7,311 nt of DNA from an uncultured Acidobacteriota bacterium (GCA_946887105.1 CAMPKJ010000244.1:1-7311), one strand, 5' to 3'; positions 1 to 6,312 are shown, counted from the first letter of the stretch. Translations and numbers: made by a program. The notes: generated from the letters alone by a model not told the origin.

Positions 1-480
1 CCTGACGTCGGCAGGCGCAAACTCGACGGAGCTGATGCTGTGAACGCCCGGGCTCAGCCGGCCGCGAGCTACGTCGAGACGCTGGCGAATCTCATGTTCA
101 CCCGGCCGGTACGCAACGAGATGGATTTTCACCGGGTGCGAGGTCTGGACTTCCAGTGCTCCGGCAATCAGTCGCGCGCCGGCCAGGGCCACCTGCGGCT
201 CTACAATCCGGAAGCCTCGGGGCGGGAGGGTGCTGACCGGGGCGTCTCCACCAGCGCATTCCGGACACGGGCTCGTGGCCAGCGGGAACACGCGCGCCAC
301 CCGGTACGTCACAGGGAAGGGATGAGGGTTGATGATCACGGCCTGTGCCCACCATTCGCCGTCGCTGCCGGATAGTCCCGAAGCCCAAATCGGAACCACG
401 TACGTTTCGGCGGCCAGCGAGGTGACAGACAGCGTGGACAGCAATAGCGCGAATACAACACTAGTGAGATTTCGGCGCAT
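1..480 (-). CDS. Secreted hypothetical protein, N-terminal 160 residues (runs off window)
   Basis: The frame is open from an ATG at 480-478 to the window edge with no stop, giving 160 codons. The start is supported by GGAG eight bases upstream. The N-terminus is a classical Sec signal peptide: MRRN, then a hydrophobic core (VVFALLLSTLSV, about residues 8-19), then a likely signal peptidase I site after 'TSLAA' near residue 24. The mature part begins 'ETYVVPIWASGLSG', followed by 'WWAQAVIINPHPFPVTYRV' and a CPEC pair near residues 72-75. The 'invited' pattern of beta-rich stretches such as 'VIINPHPFPVTYRV' resembles secreted beta-sandwich proteins common in Acidobacteriota, but I do not recognise a named family. 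It is separate from the genes to its right, with about 500 bp of non-coding sequence and a probable promoter of its own between. Function is unknown; export is well supported. Confidence 0.8.
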   Translation of the reverse strand, partial: MRRNLTSVVFALLLSTLSVTSLAAETYVVPIWASGLSGSDGEWWAQAVIINPHPFPVTYRVARVFPLATSPCPECAGGDAPVSTLPPRGFRIVEPQVALAGARLIAGALEVQTSHPVKIHLVAYRPGEHEIRQRLDVARGRLSPGVHSISSVEFAPADVR

Positions 481-510
481 AGATAGATCTCCGGACGGCA
501 GGAGAATAAC

Positions 511-540
511 GGTATAACACCTTCCATCGTTCAAGATCAA
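511..540 (-). promoter_or_regulatory. Putative sigma70-type promoter for the secreted protein
   Basis: Read on the minus strand, TTGATC (540-535) is followed after 18 bases by TATACC (516-511). TATACC is preceded by TG at the extended -10 position (TGTTATACC). Both hexamers match the consensus at four of six positions. The predicted start point lies around 504, about 25 bases in front of the ATG at 480 and upstream of its GGAG site. This is pattern recognition only; placement and orientation fit the gene. Confidence 0.35.
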
Positions 541-1022
541 AGAATGGGACGTGGCAAGGCGCATGCGCCCTCTTGCGGAGCCCGCGCACGTTGAATGGAC
601 TTGGAGGCTCACGAAACCCGCGGCGATGGTCCCTCTCATGTTTGAGGGAAGGTGGGTTATAAAAAGAGTCGTGATAGCTGTATGGGCCCTGCTCATCGTC
701 GCGCTGTCGTGATTCGCGTGCTCTCTCCCGTGCCCCTCATGGCCAACGGCGCCGACACGGCTGCCGGGTGATGCGGATCATCATTTCTTTCGTACTTCCT
801 CGCTGCAGCGCTCGACGTCATTCTGTCAAAGAAGTTTGATGCAGATACTCAGAAGTGGGCCTTCGGCGTAGTCGGCACGATCGTCGGGGGCTCAAGCCGT
901 AGAAGCGGTGACCGCTGGCAGGCGACTCACTCGGTTCCATCGAACTTGTGGTAACGCTCGAAGAGGACGCGACGCGGTCCGGGGGGATGGAGTGGGGTCA
1001 CCGGCGTCATATGCGGTTGCTG
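541..1022. other. Gene-free stretch with a possible decayed small membrane protein
   Basis: No intact convincing gene is visible on either strand. On the plus strand, frame 772-954 encodes 'SFLSYFLAAALDVILSKKFD' and then 'ADTQKWAFGVVGTIVG', a hydrophobic, protein-like stretch with plausible codon use. It lacks a sensible start: an in-frame TGA at 769-771 interrupts an ATG at 739. After about position 890 it degrades into low-quality sequence. Another short frame (638-712) reads 'KRVVIAVWALLIVALS', a possible membrane helix, and then stops. These may be fragments of one or two dead small membrane proteins. A 12 bp perfect palindrome (GGCGCATGCGCC) lies at 558-569. The identity of the remnant is unknown. 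Confidence 0.3.
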
Positions 1023-1314
1023 CTAGGAGAAACGATCGACGTATGTTTCGGGGGCGCGGCGTTCGTCGGCGCTCGCGATAACGAGAATGCGATCCGGATG
1101 AACGTCATAGATGACGGAGTAGAGAAAGTGCGGCAACGTTTTCGCGCGCGATTCGCCGTAAACTGTGGAGCTCCCTCAGGTAATCGGAGATGAATCGCAC
1201 GGCTGCACCGAGCTCGCTGATAAAAGACTCGAGCGCAACCCGAGAGCGGCTCGCATACCAAGCCTCGGCATTTTGGCGGTCGCGACGGGCGGCGGATGAA
1301 AACGCGACCCTCAA
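1023..1314 (-). pseudogene. RelE/ParE-family toxin, frameshifted
   Basis: The N-terminal part starts at a TTG (1314-1312): LRVAFSSAARRD, then AEAWYASRSRVALESFISEL. This is the typical start of a RelE/ParE toxin, a small ribonuclease-like or gyrase-directed fold, with the AxxWYxxRS helix. The frame then runs into unrelated residues and stops at 1105. The expected C-terminal strands (HFLYSVIYDV, HPDRILVIASADERR) appear in the +1-shifted frame and run to a TAG at 1025-1023. Removing one G from the GGG at 1173-1175 (minus-strand sense) restores a continuous 96-residue protein, the usual length for the family. The gene is therefore inactivated by one extra base. In the current sequence it is also fused in frame to the antitoxin upstream. 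Family call is strong from motif order; the exact target (gyrase or mRNA) cannot be told. Confidence 0.75.
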
Positions 1315-1533
1315 CGCAAGCGATCGCTGAAAAAACTCTTCTACGGTGAGCTCACGATCGTCACCATTCACGAGCCGCTGTCGCCGCCGCTCCAGTTCCG
1401 ATGCCCAAGCCGGCCGCCACTCGGGATTCCACCGGGCCGCAATGATCTCCTCCGCCAGAAGCTGGCGATCAGGATCGGCCAGTTTCATCACCGCCTCACG
1501 CGCCTCTTCCAGCGAATTCGCCAGTGACGTCAG
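1311..1533 (-). pseudogene. TIGR02574-like antitoxin, start lost and fused to toxin
   Basis: The frame reads 'LANSLEEAREAVMKLADPDR', then QLLAEEIIAARWNPEWRPAWASEL and ELTVEEFF. This is the pattern of the short 'putative addiction module component' antitoxins that precede ParE-type toxins. Family members usually begin a few residues before the 'LEEA' helix. Here that position (1533-1531) is CTG; the first standard starts are GTG 1491 and ATG 1488, which would cut the first helix. Near the end a run of six T (minus strand, 1335-1330) puts the ribosome into the toxin frame. With five T the protein would end 'FFSDRLR' at a TGA (1313-1311) overlapping the toxin TTG as TTGA, giving 73 residues and a normal coupled operon layout. 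As it stands, antitoxin and toxin form one 128-codon frame (1491-1105). It begins only 9 bases after the prfA stop, with no visible promoter of its own. Confidence 0.65.
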
Positions 1534-1542
1534 TTGACCGCG

Positions 1543-2613
1543 TCACCGGGTCTCAACGGCGTCCTTCAGCTTCTCGGCCTGGAAGTTCGCGATGAGCGGA
1601 TCGATGATCACGTCGAGGTTGCCGCCGATGATTGCCGGCAGGTTGTGCACGGTCAGACCGATGCGGTGGTCGGTGACGCGGTCCTGCGGGAAGTTGTACG
1701 TGCGGATTTTCTCCGAGCGGTCACCCGAACCGATCATCCCTTTGCGCGTGGCGGAGAGCTCTTCTTCGCGCTTCAGCCGCTCGATTTCGTACAGGCGGGC
1801 CTTGAGCACGCGCAGCGCTTTTGCGCGGTTCTTGATCTGCGATTTTTCGTCCTGACAGGAGACCACCACGCCGGTCGGGAGATGGGTCATGCGCACGGCG
1901 GAGTAGGTCGTGTTGACGGACTGGCCGCCCGGACCCGACGAGCAGAAGGTGTCGATGCGCAGGTCCTTTTCGGCGACATGGATGTCGATGTCTTCCGCTT
2001 CGGGAAGGACGGCCACAGTGATGGCCGAGGTGTGAATGCGGCCCTGCGTTTCCGTCGCGGGAACGCGCTGCACGCGATGCACGCCGGACTCGAATTTGAG
2101 GCGCGAGTAGACCTTGTTGCCTTCGATCTGCAGCGTGGCGTCCTTGATCCCGTTGACCGAGGAGTAGTTCGCGTCGGTGATGTCCACCTTCCAGCGCTTC
2201 GACTCGGCGTAGCGGATGTACATGCGCATCACTTCGGCCGCGAAGAGCGAGGCCTCGTCGCCGCCGGTGCCGGCGCGCACTTCGACGAACACGTTCTTGT
2301 CGTCGTTCGGATCCTTCGGCTGCAGGAGGATCTTCAGCTCCGACTCGAGCATCGGCTCGCGCGGCTCGAGCTCGGCCAGCTCCATCTCCGCCAGCTCGCG
2401 CATGTCGTCGTCGGCATGCACCATCTCGCGCGCCTCGGCGATGCGCTTGCGAATGTCGCGCAGCTCGCGGAACTTCGCCACCACTTCCTCGATTTCGGAA
2501 ATAGCTTTCATCGTGTCGCGATACGCGGCTACGTCGTTCACGATCGAGGGGTTCTCGATCTTGCGCTGCAGCTCCTGGTATCGCTTCTCGATCTCGTTGA
2601 GTTTCTCGTACAT
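1543..2613 (-). CDS. prfA: Peptide chain release factor 1
   Basis: Class I release factor that reads UAA and UAG in the ribosomal A site and triggers hydrolysis of peptidyl-tRNA. The product is 356 residues, close to the roughly 360 of E. coli RF1. The codon-recognition tripeptide PAT is at residues 185-187 within 'HRVQRVPATETQGRIHTSA'. PxT marks RF1, whereas RF2 carries SPF. The catalytic GGQ is at residues 229-231 in 'SSGPGGQSVNTT', the glutamine normally methylated by PrmC. The N-terminal coiled-coil domain covers about residues 1-95. The start is ATG 2613 with GGAG eight bases upstream; a longer frame from 2667 would be translated through a terminator hairpin and is rejected. The gene follows rpmE and the DUF1385 gene, with a hairpin between. 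prmC is not next to it; a broken toxin-antitoxin pair follows 9 bases later. No odd residues seen. Confidence 0.97.
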   Translation of the reverse strand: MYEKLNEIEKRYQELQRKIENPSIVNDVAAYRDTMKAISEIEEVVAKFRELRDIRKRIAEAREMVHADDDMRELAEMELAELEPREPMLESELKILLQPKDPNDDKNVFVEVRAGTGGDEASLFAAEVMRMYIRYAESKRWKVDITDANYSSVNGIKDATLQIEGNKVYSRLKFESGVHRVQRVPATETQGRIHTSAITVAVLPEAEDIDIHVAEKDLRIDTFCSSGPGGQSVNTTYSAVRMTHLPTGVVVSCQDEKSQIKNRAKALRVLKARLYEIERLKREEELSATRKGMIGSGDRSEKIRTYNFPQDRVTDHRIGLTVHNLPAIIGGNLDVIIDPLIANFQAEKLKDAVETR

Positions 2614-2630
2614 GTGTTCGACTCCGCCTG

Positions 2631-2666
2631 GAAATGAAAATGGGAAGACGCGCGAGCGTCTTCCCA
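2631..2666 (-). terminator. Intrinsic terminator-like hairpin between the DUF1385 gene and prfA
   Basis: A perfect 11 bp inverted repeat (TGGGAAGACGC at 2641-2651 against GCGTCTTCCCA at 2656-2666) encloses a four-base loop. Read on the minus strand it is followed at once by TTTTCATTTC (2640-2631), giving a GC-rich stem plus U-rich tail. It starts 22 bases after the DUF1385 stop and ends about 10 bases in front of the prfA ribosome-binding site. It has no U tract in the plus direction. It probably ends the rpmE-DUF1385 transcript or works as a partial terminator or attenuator for prfA. Confidence 0.75.
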
Positions 2667-2688
2667 CGAGAAAGTTGCCGATCGGTCG

Positions 2689-3705
2689 CTAAGCGACGGC
2701 GGCGCGCTGAGGCTCGACTGCGTCGTACATCAACGCCTCTTTGAGGGCGATGATGGCGATCTCGAGCTGCTGGTCGTCCGGCTGCTTGGTGGTGATCCGC
2801 TGCAGCCACATCCCGGGACGGATCAGCACCTTGCACACGGGATTCGTCAGATGGCGCGCCGAGAAACGGATGATCTCGTACGCCAGTCCGGCGATCAGCG
2901 GGATCAGCACCACGCGCGCGCCGAACTTCACCGCGAAATGCGCGGACGACGGCACGAGCGAGAACACCAGGATCGAGATGGCCATCACGAACAGCAGGAA
3001 GCTCGTCCCGCAGCGCGGGTGCAGCGTCGATTTCGTGCGCGCGTTCTCGACCGTCAGCTCTTCGTTCGCCTCGAACGTGTAGACGGTCTTGTGCTCCGCG
3101 CCGTGGTACTGAAAGACGCGCTTGATCTCGTCCATCATCGAGATGGACGCGATGTAGACGAAGAAGAAGACCGCGCGAATCACACCGTCGATGGCGTTGT
3201 AGGCGACGTTCCCCATCTCCGGCCACAGGTAGTGGCGGATGAGATTCGTGAGCCCGAGCGGCGCCAGGATGAACAGGCCGACGCCGAGCGCGAGCGCCAT
3301 GAGCATCGAGCCGGCAATGGCCAGGTTGGAGATCTCCGGCTCGCCGTCCTTGCCCTCCGATGACACGCTCGCCGAATAGTTCAGCGCGCGGATGCCGAGG
3401 ATCAGCGACTGGATGAGCACGACGGAGCCGCGCAGCACCGGGATCTTCAGGAACGGATACTTCGCGGTGATGGAGACCAGCGCGTCCTTGCGAATGGCGA
3501 CGCCACCGTCCGGCTGGCGGACGGCGACGGAGTAGCCGCTGAGGGAACGCATCATCACGCCCTCGATGACCGCCTGGCCACCGATGAGCATGTCGACGTT
3601 TTTATCCTTCACTCCGGCTGCGGGCATCGCCGAGGTCAGACCGTTCGTGAAGGCGCCAAACGCGCCTGCGATCAACCTTGCCGAGCCGCGCCAGAGGGAG
3701 GTCAT
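2689..3705 (-). CDS. yqhQ: DUF1385 (YqhQ-type) integral membrane protein
   Basis: The product has 338 residues, close to B. subtilis YqhQ. Family hallmarks seen are '[14 protein letters not shown]' (41-54), '[13 protein letters not shown]' (200-212) with a nearby HPRCGTSFL (229-237), and '[17 protein letters not shown]' (286-302). Hydrophobic segments at about 89-107, 128-152, 173-190, 232-250 and 262-278 indicate a multi-pass membrane protein. The conserved His and Cys residues (H201, H205, H229, C232) could form a metal or catalytic site, but that is inference, because the molecular function of the family is not established. The ATG at 3705 overlaps the rpmE stop as ATGA, implying translational coupling. 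Upstream in-frame codons back to 3861 lie inside rpmE and are not used. Association with rpmE and prfA is a recurring cluster and does not by itself show a ribosomal role. Confidence 0.92.
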   Translation of the reverse strand: MTSLWRGSARLIAGAFGAFTNGLTSAMPAAGVKDKNVDMLIGGQAVIEGVMMRSLSGYSVAVRQPDGGVAIRKDALVSITAKYPFLKIPVLRGSVVLIQSLILGIRALNYSASVSSEGKDGEPEISNLAIAGSMLMALALGVGLFILAPLGLTNLIRHYLWPEMGNVAYNAIDGVIRAVFFFVYIASISMMDEIKRVFQYHGAEHKTVYTFEANEELTVENARTKSTLHPRCGTSFLLFVMAISILVFSLVPSSAHFAVKFGARVVLIPLIAGLAYEIIRFSARHLTNPVCKVLIRPGMWLQRITTKQPDDQQLEIAIIALKEALMYDAVEPQRAAVA

Positions 3706-3911
3706 TTCGCCGCCGGCTTCCCGTACTTGCGCTGGAAACGGTCGATACGTCCGGCCGTGTCGACGAGCTTCTGCTTGCCGGTAAAGTACGGATGGCACTT
3801 CGAGCAGATGTCGACGCGCAACTCTTTCTTGGTCGAGCCGGTGGTCCACTGCTCGCCGCACGCACAGTGCACGTTGACCTGCTGATACTTCGGATGGATC
3901 TCTGGTTTCAT
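3702..3911 (-). CDS. rpmE: 50S ribosomal protein L31, zinc-binding type
   Basis: The product has 69 residues and resembles E. coli L31 along its length ([10 protein letters not shown] start, '[14 protein letters not shown]', then [10 protein letters not shown]). Cysteines 16, 18, 36 and 39 form the CxC...CxxC zinc site of the C+ form. L31 bridges the large and small subunits and can act as a zinc store. In some bacteria Zur-regulated C- paralogues replace it; no Zur site is evident here. The start is ATG 3911 with GAGG seven bases upstream, a strong site. The stop overlaps the start of the downstream DUF1385 gene by four bases. Confidence 0.97.
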   Translation of the reverse strand: MKPEIHPKYQQVNVHCACGEQWTTGSTKKELRVDICSKCHPYFTGKQKLVDTAGRIDRFQRKYGKPAAK

Positions 3912-3958
3912 GTACTTACCTCGGTGTTGAGTCTGAGTCTAGGGGCTTGGGAACGGCG

Positions 3959-3964
3959 AGTATA
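3959..3964 (-). promoter_or_regulatory. Possible -10 element for rpmE
   Basis: TATACT on the minus strand (3964-3959) matches the -10 consensus at five of six positions. It lies in the 59-base gap between the upstream gene's TAA and the rpmE start, predicting a leader of about 40 bases. No good -35 hexamer is seen at 16-18 bases upstream, so this stays tentative. Confidence 0.3.
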
Positions 3965-3970
3965 TCCAAA

Positions 3971-4516
3971 TTATTCTGGCCGGCATTCGGCGAGCGGGAC
4001 CTGGGGCGCAGCGCCGCGGATGTGCTCGACCAGCCGTTTCGCCTCGGCGGGGGTCGTGGTGGAGAGGCGCCGTTCCCGCTCCCGCGATTGGAGGACGAGC
4101 TCGCCGCGGAAGCCATACGCGTAGCAGACGCTCTCGAGCTCGCTCCAGCGCAGGTCGAAGTCGAGCGCCTTGCATCGCGAAGCCTTGATGCCTTTGCCGT
4201 CGATGCGTACCTCCGCCTCGCACTTGCCGCCCTGCTTCGCGTGAACGGTCACGTCGTAGCGGCGCGACGAAGTGCGCGGCGGCGATGGCGGAACGGACGC
4301 GACGGCCCCGTCATGCTCGATCATCGCGCGGATCACGCGATCCGGAACGCCGGCATCGGCCAGCGCGACCAACGCTTCGGTGGACGTGTCGAAATCAGCA
4401 TCCGAGGCGGCGATCTTCGCCTCGATCGTCTCCGCGGAGAGGCCGGCCTTCACGAGCTTCACGATGTCGGCATTGCCGATCGTGGCGAGGAGGAGCGAGA
4501 GCAGGAACATTGGCAT
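3971..4516 (-). CDS. Small exported protein with helical-repeat and C-terminal domain, unknown function
   Basis: The chosen product has 181 residues. It opens with a short hydrophobic segment (MPMFLLSLLLATIGNA, residues 1-16), which may be a signal peptide or an anchor. Two short helical units follow: 'IVKLVKAGLSAETIEAKI' (18-35) and 'ALVALADAGVPDRVIRAMI' (48-66), a repeat type seen in small exported proteins of Acidobacteriota and relatives. A Pro/Ser-rich linker (74-86) leads to a compact beta-rich domain (about 87-168) with cysteines at 99, 115 and 131. No catalytic motif is recognised. The start is uncertain: ATG 4516 and ATG 4510 both lack a clear ribosome-binding site. The longer open frame to 4624 is rejected because it would consist of transposon sequence. 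A MITE lies 15 bases upstream. The gene ends 59 bases before rpmE. Confidence 0.65.
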   Translation of the reverse strand: MPMFLLSLLLATIGNADIVKLVKAGLSAETIEAKIAASDADFDTSTEALVALADAGVPDRVIRAMIEHDGAVASVPPSPPRTSSRRYDVTVHAKQGGKCEAEVRIDGKGIKASRCKALDFDLRWSELESVCYAYGFRGELVLQSRERERRLSTTTPAEAKRLVEHIRGAAPQVPLAECRPE

Positions 4517-4530
4517 CGTGTGGGGAGACT

Positions 4531-4553
4531 CTAGTGTGGTGTTCCGCAAATAG
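4531..4553 (+). repeat. Left terminal inverted repeat of the MITE
   Basis: The sequence CTAGTGTGGTGT, two variable bases (TC), then CGCAAATAG pairs with the opposite end at 4627-4649 at 21 of 23 positions. The two mismatches are adjacent, in the middle. Confidence 0.75.
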
Positions 4554-4648
4554 CCATGCGTTCTACGACGCGCTGAAGGCGCGCTTGCTTCGCCATCGAG
4601 CCTCCATCGCGCCGAATCACGCACACCTATTTGCGAGACACCACACTA
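4532..4648. mobile_element. Miniature inverted-repeat element (MITE), about 117 bp
   Basis: Terminal inverted repeats of 23 bases (4531-4553 and 4627-4649) match at 21 positions, each beginning CTAGTGTGGTGT. The 73-base interior has no coding capacity. TA at both outer edges (4532-4533 and 4647-4648) fits insertion at a TA dinucleotide with target duplication, as in IS630/Tc1-mariner elements, so it is probably a non-autonomous derivative mobilised in trans. The family assignment rests on end structure only. The element separates pit from the small exported protein and forms the leader region of the latter. Confidence 0.7.
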
Positions 4649-4649
4649 G
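4627..4649 (-). repeat. Right terminal inverted repeat of the MITE
   Basis: Read on the minus strand it is CTAGTGTGGTGT, CT, then CGCAAATAG, the partner of the left repeat. Perfect agreement of the outer 12 bases suggests a fairly recent or conserved element. Confidence 0.75.
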
Positions 4650-4685
4650 TCCAGCCGCGCAAAGGCGGCGTGAACCGCGGGTGAA

Positions 4686-5681
4686 TCAGCGTCCGCCGAA
4701 GAGCCGCACGATCCAGAACGTCAGCGCGCCGATCAGCGCGGCCATCGGAATGGTCAGCACCCACGCCCAGACGATTTTTCCCGCGATGCCCCAGCGCACT
4801 GCCGAAAGCCTGCGCGTTGCGCCGACGCCGACGATCGCGCCGGTGATGGTGTGGGTCGTGCTGACCGGCACGCCGAACGCGGTGGCCATGAACAGCGTGA
4901 TCGCGCCGGCGGTCTCGGCGGCGAATCCGCCCACCGGCTGCAGGCGCGTGATCTTGCTGCCCATCGTATGGATGATGCGCCAGCCGCCGCTGAGCGTGCC
5001 GAGGGCGATGGCGGCGTGCGCGGCGAGGATCACCCAGACCGGAATCGAGAAGGTCTTCAGATAGCCGGCCGTCACCAGCACGCCGGCGATGATGCCCATG
5101 GTCTTCTGCGCGTCGTTGCCGCCGTGGCCGAGGGAGTAGAGCGCGGCGGAAACGAGCTGCAGCTTGCGGAACACGCGATCGACGCGTTGCGGCGCCGCGC
5201 GCTTGAACAGGTGGAAGATCAGCACCATCAGCACCAGACCCATGGTCATGCCGAACAGCGGCGCCAGCACGATGTAGATCAGCGTCTTGGTCCAGCCGGA
5301 GGTGATGATCGCGCCGAAGCCGGCGTTCGCGATCGCGGCGCCCGCGTACCCGCCGATCAGCGCGTGCGAAGAGCTGGTCGGCAGGCCGAAATACCAGGTG
5401 ATGAGGTCCCAGATGATCGCGCCCATCAGGCCTCCGAAGATCACGCCGAACGTCACCGCGTCGAGGTGGATCATCCCCTTGCCGATGGTCTTCGCGACCG
5501 CCGTTCCGAACGTGAACGCGGCGATGAAGTTGAAGAACGCGGCCCAGACCACCGCCTGGCCGGGCGACAGCACGCGCGTCGAGACGACGGTGGCGATCGA
5601 GTTCGCGGCGTCGTGGAACCCGTTGATGTAGTCGAACGCCAGCGCAACGGCGATCAGCGCGACGACGGTCAGGAGCAGCAT
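4686..5681 (-). CDS. pit: Inorganic phosphate transporter, PiT family
   Basis: A membrane permease that imports phosphate (as metal-phosphate complex) with protons or sodium. The product has 331 residues, the short form typical of many bacteria. The two PiT half-signatures are present: 'FDYINGFHDAANSIATVVST' (16-35) and 'GVPVSTTHTITGAIVGVG' (270-287). Between them are 'WDLITWYFGLPTSSSHALIG' (91-110) and 'GHGGNDAQKTMGIIAG' (185-200), all strongly conserved. Several hydrophobic helices are evident, and a basic cytoplasmic loop lies around 160-173. The start is ATG 5681, six bases after the stop of the accessory gene, with no strong ribosome-binding site, so coupling is likely. The neighbours are its accessory protein and a PhoR-like kinase. 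No terminator with a T tract is evident after the stop; a MITE follows about 37 bases away. Confidence 0.95.
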   Translation of the reverse strand: MLLLTVVALIAVALAFDYINGFHDAANSIATVVSTRVLSPGQAVVWAAFFNFIAAFTFGTAVAKTIGKGMIHLDAVTFGVIFGGLMGAIIWDLITWYFGLPTSSSHALIGGYAGAAIANAGFGAIITSGWTKTLIYIVLAPLFGMTMGLVLMVLIFHLFKRAAPQRVDRVFRKLQLVSAALYSLGHGGNDAQKTMGIIAGVLVTAGYLKTFSIPVWVILAAHAAIALGTLSGGWRIIHTMGSKITRLQPVGGFAAETAGAITLFMATAFGVPVSTTHTITGAIVGVGATRRLSAVRWGIAGKIVWAWVLTIPMAALIGALTFWIVRLFGGR

Positions 5682-5687
5682 CGATCG

Positions 5688-6308
5688 TCAGCCGTGCTTG
5701 ACCACGACGTTCTCGAGCAGGTTGGCGACGTCTTCACACGCATCGGTCGCTTCCTCGAGGATGTCGTAGATCTCTTTCCACTTGATCACCGCGATCGGAT
5801 CCTTCTCTTCGTCGAAGAGCTGTCCGATGGCCTGCTTGTGGATCTTGTCCGCCTCGTTCTCGAGCCGGTTGATCTCGATGGCGTGGGCGAGCACGCCTTT
5901 TTTCTGCTCGAGCGCCGCCACGGCGCCGCGGATCTCGTCGGTCTGCTTGATGATCACGTGCGTCAGCTCGCGCGCGCCGGGGCGGATGTGCTCGATCCGA
6001 TAGAGCGGGATCAGCGCCGCGGCGGTGTCGATCGCGTCCATCACGTCGTCGAGCGTCTTGGCCAGTTCGTGGATGTCTTCGCGGTCGATCGGCGTGACGA
6101 AGGTCTTGTTCAGGCGCTGGATGATCTCGTGGGTCAGGAAATCGCACTGATGCTCGATCTCCTTGACTTCATGGGCTTTGTCGGCGAGCGGCGGATCGAC
6201 CGCGAACATCGCCTCGAGCAGCCGCGCACCGTGACGCAGCTGATCGGCCATCAGCTTGAAGTCGTCGTAGAACTTTTCCTCACGGGGGATGAGACGGAAT
6301 CGCGCCAA
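5688..6308 (-). CDS. Pit accessory protein (DUF47, PhoU-like)
   Basis: The product is a soluble, almost entirely alpha-helical protein of 206 residues. The N-terminus 'MARFRLIPREEKFYDDF', the middle 'EIEHQCDFLTHEIIQRLNKT' followed by FVTPIDREDIHEL (about residues 49-81), and 'RLENEADKIHKQAIG' (about 147-161) are typical of the DUF47 / PhoU_div family. E and D clusters (ExxxD, DDVMDAID) resemble the metal-binding bundles of PhoU. In rhizobia and others this gene precedes pit and modulates its activity. The product is probably cytoplasmic, acting on Pit. It begins with TTG (6308) rather than ATG; the family's N-terminus fits this start and an AGGAGG lies four bases upstream. It ends six bases before pit. 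Confidence 0.93.
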   Translation of the reverse strand: MARFRLIPREEKFYDDFKLMADQLRHGARLLEAMFAVDPPLADKAHEVKEIEHQCDFLTHEIIQRLNKTFVTPIDREDIHELAKTLDDVMDAIDTAAALIPLYRIEHIRPGARELTHVIIKQTDEIRGAVAALEQKKGVLAHAIEINRLENEADKIHKQAIGQLFDEEKDPIAVIKWKEIYDILEEATDACEDVANLLENVVVKHG

Positions 6309-6312
6309 GGGA

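Noticed and set aside
98..388. A 96-codon minus-strand frame
   Set aside because: It overlaps in a shifted frame the signal-peptide-bearing gene at 1-480, which has the better start and protein character.
558..569. 12 bp palindrome GGCGCATGCGCC upstream of the secreted-protein promoter
   Set aside because: Perfect, but short and GC-rich; it could be an operator but nothing else supports it.
630..649. Small hairpin TCCCTC...GAGGGA
   Set aside because: Six-base stem with an eight-base loop and no T tract; likely chance.
948..1193. An 81-codon plus-strand frame
   Set aside because: Opposite the toxin C-terminal coding sequence, which shows clear ParE-like residues on the minus strand.
1534..2637. 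A 367-codon plus-strand frame
   Set aside because: It lies exactly antisense to prfA, whose protein is unmistakable; the His/Arg/Leu/Val-rich translation is typical of the opposite strand of a GC-rich gene.
2614..2667. N-terminal extension of prfA to 2667
   Set aside because: The extra residues would come from the terminator hairpin and its tail, and the RF1 family begins at the ATG 2613, which has a ribosome-binding site.
1721..3226. A 501-codon minus-strand frame
   Set aside because: Out-of-frame reading of prfA and the DUF1385 gene; it is Arg-rich and lacks motifs.
4654..4669. Stem-loop after pit (GCCGC / GCGGC)
   Set aside because: Only five pairs and no T tract in the direction of transcription; not enough to call a terminator.
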